Shown here in pieces: positions 1 to 7,489 of a stretch of DNA of 64,000 nucleotides. The DNA comes from Streptacidiphilus jeojiense. GTDB taxonomy: Bacteria; Actinomycetota; Actinomycetes; Streptomycetales; Streptomycetaceae. Under the pieces are notes generated by a model. It had not been told where the DNA came from. It saw nothing but the letters and a program-made list of their open reading frames with translations, and searched no databases. Positions within the stretch are counted from its first letter, which is position 1; the number at the start of each line of letters is the position of its first letter. The translations under genes were made by a program, and so were the position numbers. The stretch covers positions 1 through 64,000 of the forward strand of contig NZ_JOEH01000001.1 in the NCBI RefSeq assembly GCF_000719095.1, read 5' to 3'.

Positions 1-97
1 CTCCGGGCGCTTCCTTCGTTTTCCACCGTACCAGACCGTTTCCGGCCCGTTCCGACGAGTGAAACTCTAGCGGAATTTCTCGGTCCGAGCCAATTCC

Positions 98-141
98 GCC
101 GTTTTCCCGATAAACGGCATGCCAAAGAAGAGCCATGCCGT
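98..141 (-). terminator. Probable terminator of the GNAT gene
   Basis: Two overlapping inverted repeats. One has arms GCCGTTT/AAACGGC (98-104 and 112-118). The other has arms ACGGCATG/CATGCCGT (114-121 and 134-141). Read on the minus strand, the second hairpin is followed by TTTAT, which suits rho-independent termination of the acetyltransferase gene ending at 216. Bases 1-215 hold no gene that I can see. Confidence 0.5.
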
Positions 142-215
142 CTCATAAGGGGTTTCGCCGCCACCGCTGTCCGCAGGGCAACTCGCAGGACACTACGTGG
201 ACGGCCCAGGTGGAG

Positions 216-782
216 TCAAATCGTGGACTCACGGACGTGTCGGTGTCCCTCGTCCGGGAAGCGTGGTGGATGGGCCGGTAGGTGGTCGGCAAAGGCGAAG
301 CCCGATTTCTCGGCCACGCGGCAGGAGGCGTGGTTCTCCACGCTGTGGAGCAGTTGCAGCCGGGGCACCTGCCGCAGCGCCCATTCGGCGACGGCCGACA
401 CCGCGGCCGGGGCTATCCCGCGTCCTCGGACCCCCGTCGCGGTCCAGTACCCGATCTCGGCGGGGCCCGAGGCCGTACCGTCGCCACCGGAGCCACCGGA
501 GCCACCGGGGCCGGCGAGGCCCAGCCTCTTCACGACCACATGGCCGATGGGGCCCGCCTCCGCCCGTACGTCTTCGATGACGGCGAAGCTGCACCGCGTG
601 CCGTCGGTCCAGCCGGCTTCCTGGGCGGCCAGCCACACCCGGGCCTCCGCCATCCCCGCGACGCGGTTGTCCAGGAAGCGCTGCATCATCGGGTCCTGGT
701 GGGCCGCGACCAGCGACGGCAGGTCCTCCGCACGCCAGGGGCGCAGGGTCAGCCCGGGCACAGCCGAGAGATTGATCGTCAT
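216..782 (-). CDS. GNAT family N-acetyltransferase
   Basis: A 188-residue protein of the Gcn5-related N-acetyltransferase fold (RimJ/RimL-like), which moves an acetyl group from acetyl-CoA to an amine; the substrate cannot be read from sequence. The N-terminus has the LRPWRAEDLPSL opening typical of the family. The acetyl-CoA loop is seen as RGRGIA (about residues 119-124). The late NHASCRVAEKSGF motif (about 150-162) is characteristic. A Gly/Ser-rich insert at about residues 91-102, encoded by short GGAGCC-type tandem repeats, is unusual and probably a flexible loop. ATG at 782 is the only start that gives a normal family length. The gene stands alone, with a hairpin after it (98-141) and the terminator of the threonine aldolase operon just upstream (811-845). 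Confidence 0.85.
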   Translation of the reverse strand: MTINLSAVPGLTLRPWRAEDLPSLVAAHQDPMMQRFLDNRVAGMAEARVWLAAQEAGWTDGTRCSFAVIEDVRAEAGPIGHVVVKRLGLAGPGGSGGSGGDGTASGPAEIGYWTATGVRGRGIAPAAVSAVAEWALRQVPRLQLLHSVENHASCRVAEKSGFAFADHLPAHPPRFPDEGHRHVRESTI

Positions 783-810
783 GGGCCCCAAGTTACCCAC
801 GTCCGCAGAC

Positions 811-845
811 GAAGGGCCCCGGGGTTCACAACCCCGGGGCCCTTC
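811..845 (-). terminator. Terminator after the threonine aldolase operon
   Basis: A perfect 16-bp inverted repeat with a 3-nt loop (arms 811-826 and 830-845), lying 18 bp past the aldolase stop at 863 and before the GNAT start at 782. There is no clear T-run, as is usual in GC-rich actinobacteria. Confidence 0.8.
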
Positions 846-862
846 TGCCGAACCCGACCCGA

Positions 863-1945
863 TCAGCGCTTGCCCATCTCCTCGGCGATCGCCGCCGCGA
901 AGGAGTCGATGTCGGCCTCGGTGGTGTCGAAGGCCGCCATCCAGCGGACCTCGCCGGTGTGCTCGTTCCAGAAGTAGAAGCGGTAGCTCTTCTGCAGGCG
1001 CTCGCTGACCTCGCGCGGGAGGAGCGCGAAGACCGCGTTGGCCTGGACCGGGCGGACCACCTCGACGCCGTCGATGTCGCGGACCGCGGCTTCGAGGCGG
1101 CGGGCCATCGCATTGGCGTGGCTCGCGCTGCGCAGCCAGAGGTCGCCGCTCAGCAGCGCTTCGAACTGCACCGAGACGAAGCGCATCTTCGATGCGAGCT
1201 GCATCGACATCTTCCGCAGGAAGAGGATGTTCTTCACCGCGTCCGGGTTGAGCACCACCACGGCCTCGCCCATCAGCAGCCCGTTCTTGGTGCCGCCGAA
1301 GGAGAGGACGTCCACGCCCGCGTCGGTGGTGAAGGCCCGCAGCGGGAGGTTCAGCGACGCAGCGGCATTGGCCAGGCGCGAGCCGTCCACGTGGACGAGC
1401 ATGCCGCGCTCGTGGGCGTGGTCGCAGATCGCCCGGATCTCCTCGGCGGTGTAGAGGGTGCCGAGCTCGGTGCTCTGGGTGATGGAGACGGCCAGCGGCT
1501 GGGCGCGGTGCTCGTCGCCCCAGCCCCAGGCCTGACGGTCGATCAGTTCGGGGGTCAGCTTCCCGTCCGGGGTGGGGACGGTGAGCAGCTTGAGGCCCGC
1601 GATCTTCTCCGGTGCGCCGCACTCGTCGACGTTGATGTGGGCGGTCTCGGCGGCGACCACCGCGCCCCAGCGCGGCAGCAGCGCCTGCAGCGCGACCACG
1701 TTGGCGCCGGTGCCGTTGAAGACCGGGTACGCCTCGGCCCGCTCGCCGAAGTGGCTGCGGAAGACGTCCTGGAGGTGCGAGGTGTACTCGTCCTCGCCGT
1801 AGGAGATCTGGTGGCCGCCGTTGGCGAGGGCGAGGGCGGCGAGGACCTCCGGGTGGACGCCGGCGTAGTTGTCGCTGGCGAAGCCGCGTACGGAGGGGTC
1901 GTGACGGCGCTGGGCGTCCGTGCTGGTGGTGGCGGCTTCGGTCAT
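863..1945 (-). CDS. ltaE: Low-specificity L-threonine aldolase-like PLP enzyme
   Basis: A 360-residue fold-type I PLP enzyme of the threonine aldolase/beta-eliminating lyase family, whose members cleave L-threonine or related beta-hydroxy amino acids to glycine and an aldehyde. The PLP lysine is Lys220 in SFGGTKNG. Asp187 (HVDGSR) is placed to contact the pyridine nitrogen, and His103 (AETAH) to stack on the ring. The start at 1945 is chosen because its ATG overlaps the stop of the upstream SDR gene by 4 bp (ATGA); a longer reading to 1999 lacks this coupling. It is the third gene of an operon DUF6421 - SDR - aldolase, so its true substrate may be specific to that unknown pathway. The family call is sure; the substrate is inferred. 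Confidence 0.85.
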   Translation of the reverse strand: MTEAATTSTDAQRRHDPSVRGFASDNYAGVHPEVLAALALANGGHQISYGEDEYTSHLQDVFRSHFGERAEAYPVFNGTGANVVALQALLPRWGAVVAAETAHINVDECGAPEKIAGLKLLTVPTPDGKLTPELIDRQAWGWGDEHRAQPLAVSITQSTELGTLYTAEEIRAICDHAHERGMLVHVDGSRLANAAASLNLPLRAFTTDAGVDVLSFGGTKNGLLMGEAVVVLNPDAVKNILFLRKMSMQLASKMRFVSVQFEALLSGDLWLRSASHANAMARRLEAAVRDIDGVEVVRPVQANAVFALLPREVSERLQKSYRFYFWNEHTGEVRWMAAFDTTEADIDSFAAAIAEEMGKR

Positions 1946-2733
1946 CGGGGCGTCAGCCACAGGTGCTGTCCGTTCAGGTCGGCTGCGGGTCGGTTCCACA
2001 GGTCGGTGATGGTGGTGGCCAGGTCGTCGACGTGGGTGAAGCCGGCGAACTTGGCGTTCGGCTTGGCCACCCGCATCTCATCGGTGACCAGGGCCTTGAT
2101 GACCAGGATGGCAGCCGCCGCACGCTCGGGTTGCTCTTCCGCGGCAACCAGGGTGCGGAAGGAGTCCGCGAGCGACAGCGTCCAGGTCTCGGCCGCGGCC
2201 TTGGCGGCCGCGTAGGCGGCGTTCCCCGCGGTGGGCTTGGCGGCGCCGGCCGCCGAGACGACCGCGAAGCGGGCCTGCGGGCTGCGCAGCAGCGCGTCGT
2301 GGAAGCCCAGGGTGGTGTGCTGCAGGGTGCGGACCAGCTGGTCGTGCAGGAAGTCCCAGTCCGACAGGTCGATGTCGGTGAACTTCTTGCTGCCGCGCCA
2401 GCCGCCGACCAGGTGGATCAGCCCGTCGACGCTGCCGTGCTCGGCCTCGATGTGGTCGGACCAGTCCCCCGCGGCCTGCGGGTCCAGCAGGTCGAGCACC
2501 TGGCCGACGACGGTGGCGCCGGGGACCGCGCGGCGGGTGGCGTCGAGCAGCGCGTCCAGCCGGCGCGGGTCGGTCCCGGCGCAGGCCACGGTGGCACCGG
2601 CGGCGGCCAGCGCCCGTACCGCCGCCCGTCCCGCCGGACCGGTGGCGCCGGCTACGGCGACGACGCGTCCCTGCATCGGCAGGGGCGCGGACGCGGACGC
2701 GGACCCGGCGGTGGCCGCCGTGCCGGCGCTCAT
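1942..2733 (-). CDS. SDR-family NAD(P)-dependent oxidoreductase
   Basis: A 263-residue short-chain dehydrogenase/reductase. The Rossmann dinucleotide loop appears as GATGPAG (about residues 29-35). This departs from the classical TGxxxGxG and leans towards atypical SDRs. The catalytic set is Ser160 (VVSAAG), Tyr174 and Lys178 (YAAAK). The first 20 residues are Ala/Ser-rich and probably disordered. It lies between the DUF6421 and aldolase genes with ATGA overlaps on both sides (2730-2733 and 1942-1945), so the three proteins are made together. The substrate is unknown. An aldehyde or keto product from the aldolase is a reasonable guess but only an inference. Confidence 0.82.
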   Translation of the reverse strand: MSAGTAATAGSASASAPLPMQGRVVAVAGATGPAGRAAVRALAAAGATVACAGTDPRRLDALLDATRRAVPGATVVGQVLDLLDPQAAGDWSDHIEAEHGSVDGLIHLVGGWRGSKKFTDIDLSDWDFLHDQLVRTLQHTTLGFHDALLRSPQARFAVVSAAGAAKPTAGNAAYAAAKAAAETWTLSLADSFRTLVAAEEQPERAAAAILVIKALVTDEMRVAKPNAKFAGFTHVDDLATTITDLWNRPAADLNGQHLWLTPR

Positions 2734-4127
2734 GCGGCGCTCCGGAGCTCGCTGGTGCCGGTGATCCCGGTGGTGGAGGCGATGACCCCGCCGAGCTTCT
2801 TGGACAGGGCCTCGAAGAACATGCTGAGCGGGAACTCGTCCGGCAGGACGGCGTCGCACAGCGCCTTGTTGAGCGACTTGGCGTCGCTGTGCTCGGTCAG
2901 CGGCAGCGCGTCGGGGCCCTTGGCCCACACCGAGGCGGGGTGCGGGGTCAGGTAGCGCGAGACCAGCTGGTAGGCCGCGATCCAGTGCGCGGTCTTGGGC
3001 CGGTCGATGCCGTCCCGGTAGAGGGTCTCGATCTCGGTGCAGAGGTCGGTGGTGACGTCGGCGACGCGGTCCCAGTCGATCCGGAGCCGGTTGTCGGTCC
3101 AGCGCAGCGCGTCGTGCTTGTGCAGGTAGGCGAAGAGCAGCTGGCCGCCCAGGCCGTCGTAGTTGCGGACCCGGCCGCCGCTGACCGGGAAGCGGAACAT
3201 CCGGTCGAAGAGGATGGCGTACTGCACGTTGCGTCCCATCGGGCCGGAGTGCGGCTGCCCCTCCTTCTCCAGCTGGACCGCGGCCTTGAAGGCGGTGAGG
3301 TCGCAGCGCAGCTCCTCCAGCCCGTACATCCAGAACGGGCTGCGCTGCTTGATCATGAAGGGGTCGAACGGCAGGTCGCCGTGGCTGTGGGTGCGGTCGT
3401 GGATCAGGTCCCAGAGCACGAAGGTCTCCTGGGAGAGCTTCTGGTCGTCGAGCAGCGCGGCGGCGTCGGCGGGGATGTCCAGGCCGAGGGCACCGACGGC
3501 GGCGCTGCTGACGGCGCGGAAGCGGGCGGCCTCGCGGTCGCAGAAGATGCCGCCCCAGGTGAAGCGCTCGGGGGCCTCGCGCACCGCGACCGTCTCGGGG
3601 AACAGCACCGCGGAGTTGGTGTCGTACCCGGAGGTGAAGTCGATGAAGGTGATCGGTACGAACATCGGGTTGTCGAAGCGGGTGCGCTCCAGCTCCGCCA
3701 GCCAGTCCGGCCAGACCACGGTGAGCAGCACGGCCTCGATGTTGCGGTCCGGGTTGCCGTTCTGCGTGTACATCGGGAAGACGACCAGGTGGAGCAGGCC
3801 GTCCTCGCGCTGCGCCGCGGGCTGGAAGGCGAGCAGCGAGTCCAGGAAGTCGGGCACCGCGTAACCGGAGGCGCGCCAGCGCTCCAGGTCGGTGACCACG
3901 GCGTCCAGGTAGGCGGCGTCGTGCGGGAAGTGGGGGGCGAGCTCGCGCACCGCGGCGGTGATGGCAGTGAGCAGGGCGTCGGCCTCGTCACGGGTCCCGG
4001 CGCCGCGGGAGTTGAGGTCGATGGAGCCGTCCTTGGACTGCAGCGGTCGGATCGCCTCGACGGCCTCCTTGAGCCGCATCCAGGCAGGGCTGACTGCCGA
4101 AGGGAGTTCGGGCGAGAGATTTTGCAT
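2730..4127 (-). CDS. DUF6421 family protein
   Basis: A 465-residue protein of an uncharacterised actinobacterial family (recognised as DUF6421). No signal peptide or membrane segment is seen, so it is likely cytosolic. Conserved-looking patches include HDRTHSHGDLPFDPFM (about residues 265-280), rich in His and Asp and possibly metal-binding, and RCDLTAFKAAV. The start at 4127 has an AGGCAGGG-like ribosome site 5-7 nt upstream; the longer reading to 4223 would run through the promoter. It is the first gene of the operon with an SDR and a threonine aldolase. A small inverted repeat (4176-4190) lies in its promoter. Its function is unknown, and the company of a PLP aldolase and an oxidoreductase suggests amino-acid or aldehyde metabolism. 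Confidence 0.75.
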   Translation of the reverse strand: MQNLSPELPSAVSPAWMRLKEAVEAIRPLQSKDGSIDLNSRGAGTRDEADALLTAITAAVRELAPHFPHDAAYLDAVVTDLERWRASGYAVPDFLDSLLAFQPAAQREDGLLHLVVFPMYTQNGNPDRNIEAVLLTVVWPDWLAELERTRFDNPMFVPITFIDFTSGYDTNSAVLFPETVAVREAPERFTWGGIFCDREAARFRAVSSAAVGALGLDIPADAAALLDDQKLSQETFVLWDLIHDRTHSHGDLPFDPFMIKQRSPFWMYGLEELRCDLTAFKAAVQLEKEGQPHSGPMGRNVQYAILFDRMFRFPVSGGRVRNYDGLGGQLLFAYLHKHDALRWTDNRLRIDWDRVADVTTDLCTEIETLYRDGIDRPKTAHWIAAYQLVSRYLTPHPASVWAKGPDALPLTEHSDAKSLNKALCDAVLPDEFPLSMFFEALSKKLGGVIASTTGITGTSELRSAA

Positions 4128-4165
4128 GACAACCCTGCCTGTACCGAAGGAACTGTTGTCCGGAC

Positions 4166-4195
4166 ACCGTATATACAGAAGGTTCTTCTGTTCAA
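4166..4195 (-). promoter_or_regulatory. Putative promoter with operator of the DUF6421 operon
   Basis: On the minus strand, TTGAAC (4190-4195) and TACGGT (4166-4171) form -35/-10 candidates 18 bp apart. The spacer contains the perfect inverted repeat CAGAAGGTTCTTCTG (4176-4190), placed where a bound repressor would block RNA polymerase. The regulator is unknown. Confidence 0.45.
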
Positions 4196-4265
4196 GGGAA
4201 GGTCGACGGAGCGGAAATGACACACCTCACAGACCACTCTCGCCCGACCTGCCCCATCACGCAGA

Positions 4266-4297
4266 ACGGCACCCCGGCCGATGGGCCGGGGTGCCGT
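4266..4297 (-). terminator. Terminator after the deacetylase gene
   Basis: A perfect 14-bp inverted repeat (arms 4266-4279 and 4284-4297) with a 4-nt loop, 35 bp past the deacetylase stop (4332) and upstream of the DUF6421 promoter. It isolates the two operons. Confidence 0.8.
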
Positions 4298-4331
4298 CGC
4301 AGACGTCGGGCGTAATAAGGAGCAGGGGTGA

Positions 4332-5057
4332 CTACAGGCCGTGCTCCGCGAGCGGGCCGACCTTCCAGCCCTGCTCCTCGCAGTGGTCCAGCAGCCGCGG
4401 CAGGGCGCTGAGGGTCGCGGTCCAGGAGGCCGGGGCCGAGGTGCAGTCGGAGTCGTGCAGCAGGACGGTGCCGCCGCCGCGCAGATTGCGGGTGACCGTG
4501 TCGAAGACCGAGCTGCCGGTGGCACCGGCGCGCCAGTCCGCGCCCCAGCTGGTCCACAGCACCGGGCGCATCCCCAGGCCGCGCGCGGTGACCAGCGCCG
4601 AGGTGGTGGCGACGCCGTACGGGGGCCGGTACCAGCGCGGGGTCTCCCCGGTCGCTTCCGTGACCAGCGCATGGGCGCGGGTGAGGTCGTCGCGGGTCTG
4701 TCCGGGCGTACGGAGCACCATCGGGCGGTGCAGGTAGCCGTGGACCGCGATCTCGTGCCCGGCGTCGGTGATCGCCCGACCGAGCCCGGGGTCGCGCTCC
4801 AGCATGAAGCCCAGCAGGAAGAAGGTCGCCTTGACGCCCCGGTTCTCCAGCAGGCTGAGGAAGCGCGGGGTGGACAGCGGGTCGGGGCCGTCGTCGAAGG
4901 TCAGCGCGATGTGGTCGGGGGCGCCCTGCCCGCCGTAGCCGGGGAGCAGCCGGGTCCGCAGGGTCTCCAGCGGCTGGACGGCGGTGACGGCCGGGGCGGC
5001 GTGGGCGAGGGCCAGGCCCCCGGCGACGGCGGCGGCTGCCTTGACTACGCGGCTCAA
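4332..5057 (-). CDS. Polysaccharide deacetylase (NodB domain)
   Basis: A 241-residue carbohydrate esterase family 4 protein, a metal-dependent N- or O-deacetylase of cell-wall or extracellular polysaccharide. The NodB motifs are in order: TFDDGPD (about 53-59, catalytic base and metal Asp), HGYLH (metal His106 and His110), RPPYG (144-148), and LLHD with His201. The first 25 residues (two basic residues, an Ala-rich hydrophobic stretch, then AHAAPAV) look like a signal peptide. No ATG or GTG gives this N-terminus. A TTG at 5057 overlaps the upstream stop by 4 bp (TTGA) and places the signal peptide correctly, so I chose it. It is translationally coupled to the glycosyltransferase before it. 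Confidence 0.85.
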   Translation of the reverse strand: MSRVVKAAAAVAGGLALAHAAPAVTAVQPLETLRTRLLPGYGGQGAPDHIALTFDDGPDPLSTPRFLSLLENRGVKATFFLLGFMLERDPGLGRAITDAGHEIAVHGYLHRPMVLRTPGQTRDDLTRAHALVTEATGETPRWYRPPYGVATTSALVTARGLGMRPVLWTSWGADWRAGATGSSVFDTVTRNLRGGGTVLLHDSDCTSAPASWTATLSALPRLLDHCEEQGWKVGPLAEHGL

Positions 5058-6331
5058 CGGACGGACTCCATCGTGGCGGGGACGGCGGTGGGAAGCGCGG
5101 CGGCGGGGAGGGCCACCGCGGGCAGGGCGACGGCGGAGCGGGCGGCCGAGCCCGCGGCCGGGTCTGCGACCGCGTCGTCGCCGACAGCCGCGAGGCGGTC
5201 CAGGCCCGCGTAGGCGAGCAGGACCTGGACGGCGTCCGCGCCGGGACGGCGGGCCGCCGAGATCGGCGTGACCCGGTCCGAGAGGGCACCGGCCAGGGCC
5301 CCGGCGAGCTCGCCGGAGTGCCGGGCCCAGCGGGCGATGCCGGCCTCGTCCAGCGCGGCCGCGTTGGTGAGCCCGTGCCCGGGTATGGAGCGGTAGGTCA
5401 CCACCGGCAGGGCGCTGGCGACGGCCTCCTGGACGGTCATCCCGCCGGCGTTCTGCACCAGTACGTCGGCGGCGTGCATCAGGCTCGGCATGTCGTCCAC
5501 CCAGCCGTGGGCGTGCTTGACCCCGGCGGCGAGCAGGCGCTCGCGCAGCCCCTCGTTGCGGCCGCAGACGACGACGCAGGTGATCCCGGGGTCGGCCGCC
5601 TCGACGTCCGCGACGGTGCGCTCCAGCTCGCCGGCGCCCCAGGAGCCGCCGACCAGCAGCGCCAGCCGTGCGTCCTGCGGCAGGCCCCAGCGGGCCCGGG
5701 CGGCGAAGCGGGACTCCGGCGTCGCCGGGGTGAACCGCCGGTCCACCAGCGGGGCGACCACCGAGACGTCCGCGCAGCCGACCGCGCGGGCCTGGACGGC
5801 GGCCACCTGGTGCAGCGCCAGGTGCGCGTCCACGCCGGGGGCGGCCCAGAGCTGGTGCACCGAGAAGTCGGTGAGATAGGTGTGCACCGGGGTGCAGACC
5901 TTGCCGCGCAGCCGCAGCCGGCCCAGGACCTGGCTGGCCAGCGGGTAGGTCGCGATGACCATGCGGGTGGTGTCGCCCTGGACCGCCCTGCGGATGCTGC
6001 GCCCGGCGAGGGCGGTGAACAGGGACGCCTGGATCCCGGCCATCCGCGGGTTGTCCATCCCGCCGTAGAGCAGCTTCCAGGTCCACGGGGCCCGCGAGAT
6101 CATGCCGTGGTACGAGCCGACGAACACCCGGCCGGTGGATCCCGGCATCAGGTCCAGGAAGTCGTGGCGGTCCACGACCATCCCGGCCTCCTCCAGGCGT
6201 GCGGCGAGCTGCTCCGCGACCGCGTCATGACCGGCCCCGACGCTCGCCGACACGATGACGGCACGCGGCGGCGGGGTGGTTGCGCCAGTACCGGCGCTGC
6301 GCTGCCGGGGAATGCGGATCAGTCGGCCCAT
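5054..6331 (-). CDS. MurG/MGDG-synthase-like glycosyltransferase
   Basis: A 425-residue GT-B fold glycosyltransferase resembling monogalactosyldiacylglycerol synthases and MurG (family GT28). The N-terminal loop SASVGAGH (28-35) is the acceptor-side glycine motif of MGDG synthases. The C-terminal domain has NAGGMTVQEA (294-303), where the UDP-sugar ribose and phosphates bind. Family members add a sugar from a nucleotide donor to diacylglycerol or another lipid at the inner membrane face. About 35 residues at the C-terminus are a low-complexity Ala/Val/Leu/Pro stretch with no family counterpart. It is followed, with 4-bp overlap, by a secreted deacetylase. The pair may make and trim a glycolipid or wall glycan, which is inference. 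Confidence 0.8.
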   Translation of the reverse strand: MGRLIRIPRQRSAGTGATTPPPRAVIVSASVGAGHDAVAEQLAARLEEAGMVVDRHDFLDLMPGSTGRVFVGSYHGMISRAPWTWKLLYGGMDNPRMAGIQASLFTALAGRSIRRAVQGDTTRMVIATYPLASQVLGRLRLRGKVCTPVHTYLTDFSVHQLWAAPGVDAHLALHQVAAVQARAVGCADVSVVAPLVDRRFTPATPESRFAARARWGLPQDARLALLVGGSWGAGELERTVADVEAADPGITCVVVCGRNEGLRERLLAAGVKHAHGWVDDMPSLMHAADVLVQNAGGMTVQEAVASALPVVTYRSIPGHGLTNAAALDEAGIARWARHSGELAGALAGALSDRVTPISAARRPGADAVQVLLAYAGLDRLAAVGDDAVADPAAGSAARSAVALPAVALPAAALPTAVPATMESVR

Positions 6332-6700
6332 GGTCGAGGTCTCGTTCCTGCTTCTGGATGCTTGGCCTCCGAGGCGGTGGTGCTCCGTGCTGCGGCCTGG
6401 GGGCTCGGGCATCCCCAACCTAACGATCTCCGTCCCACCGGAAGACAGACCGGGGGATGATTCAGCCCCACCAGCCACGTAGTCCCACTGAGGCAGGGAA
6501 TCGGCCACGTACTCCCGTGGGAGTACGGCGGTTCTCAGGGAGTGCACCCGGGAGGACCCCGACATCCGGGGCGGGGCAGGGCGCGGACGGCGGCACCGGG
6601 GGGTGACAGGCGGGCGACTGCACTCGTGCGCCCCCTGTTGCGCCCTGTAGTTCTCGGCCACTCAGCGTCATGGTGGGAACAGGACTCGAGGGGAGACCGG
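6332..6700. other. Divergent intergenic region with an operator-like palindrome
   Basis: 369 bp between the divergent glycosyltransferase and DUF5134 genes. No gene is seen. It holds the perfect 20-bp palindrome at 6508-6527 and a related half site AGTCCCACTG at 6481-6490. Confidence 0.6.
6508..6527. promoter_or_regulatory. Palindromic operator candidate
   Basis: CGTACTCCCGTGGGAGTACG, a perfect inverted repeat (9-bp arms, 2-bp centre). It lies 174 bp before the DUF5134 start and 177 bp before the glycosyltransferase start. It looks like the binding site of a dimeric regulator. Which of the two divergent units it serves cannot be read from sequence, and no regulator gene is adjacent. Confidence 0.55.
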
Positions 6701-7339
6701 ATGCATGGTCCCGCCGCCGTCGAATGGCTGCTGACCGGACTGATGGGAGCGACCGGACTGTACTGCCTGGTCAGGCTGGTGCGCAGGAGCGCCTCCCGGG
6801 CCGAGCGCGAGCTCGACGCCTCGGAGGCGCTGAAGGGTCTGGGCATGGCGGCGATGGCGCTGCCGCTCGGGCTGGGGCAGGAGGTGCCCGCGGCGGTGTG
6901 GGTGGTGCTCTTCGGCGTCGCGGCGGTGTGGTCGCTCGCGGTGGGCCTGCTCCCTGCCGGCGGGGCGTCCCAAGGGCACCGGGGGCACCACCTCTACCAC
7001 GGGGTGGGGCACCTGGCGATGGTCTACATGGCCGTGGTGATGGGCGCCGGGCTGGGAGCGGCGGGTGCCGGCGGGCAGGCCGCGATGCCGGGCATGGCCG
7101 GGATGGCCACCGCGACCGCCGGCGCCGGGGTGCCCCTGGTCACCGGGGCGCTGCTGGTGTTCTTCGGCGGGTACGCGGTGCTGGCCGGCGCCCGGCTGAT
7201 CGCCGCGCCGGCCCTCGCCGGGGGTGGCACGCCGGGGCGCGGGTCGGTGACGGGCCGGTTGCTGGGGGCGCCGGAACTGCCGCAGGCCTGCCGGATGGTG
7301 CTGGGCCTGGGCATGTTCACCATGCTGCTGGCCATCTGA
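6701..7339 (+). CDS. DUF5134 family membrane protein
   Basis: A 212-residue integral membrane protein with about six hydrophobic segments, recognised as an actinobacterial DUF5134 protein of unknown function. The signature is a His-rich loop between membrane segments, GHRGHHLYHGVGHLAMVYM (about 92-110), followed by a Met-rich MPGMAGMA stretch (about 128-135). His and Met clusters beside membrane helices suggest metal (perhaps copper) binding, though this is unproven. The ribosome site GAGGGGAG precedes ATG 6701. An M56-type peptidase gene follows 150 bp downstream on the same strand. Confidence 0.72.
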   Translation: MHGPAAVEWLLTGLMGATGLYCLVRLVRRSASRAERELDASEALKGLGMAAMALPLGLGQEVPAAVWVVLFGVAAVWSLAVGLLPAGGASQGHRGHHLYHGVGHLAMVYMAVVMGAGLGAAGAGGQAAMPGMAGMATATAGAGVPLVTGALLVFFGGYAVLAGARLIAAPALAGGGTPGRGSVTGRLLGAPELPQACRMVLGLGMFTMLLAI

Positions 7340-7489
7340 ACCGCCGGCCGCCGACGGTCCGGGCAGCTGCCGGCGGCGGCGTGGCGTGCGTCACGCCCTT
7401 CGTATTCCGCTGCCACGGCGACCCCGTGCCGCATAGGTTTGGCCCGCACGCAGTGTCGCGTGTCCTGGGTCCCGCCGGCGGAGGTCTGG

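Noticed and set aside
811..845. A tRNA T-arm, because of the ggttcac sequence
   Set aside because: The context is a perfect 16-bp terminator hairpin without any cloverleaf.
959..4220. Long open frames on the plus strand opposite the threonine aldolase and DUF6421 genes
   Set aside because: Their products are Arg/Gly/Val-rich with no family motifs. They are the stop-poor mirror frames expected of high-GC DNA, while the minus-strand frames match known families and overlap properly.
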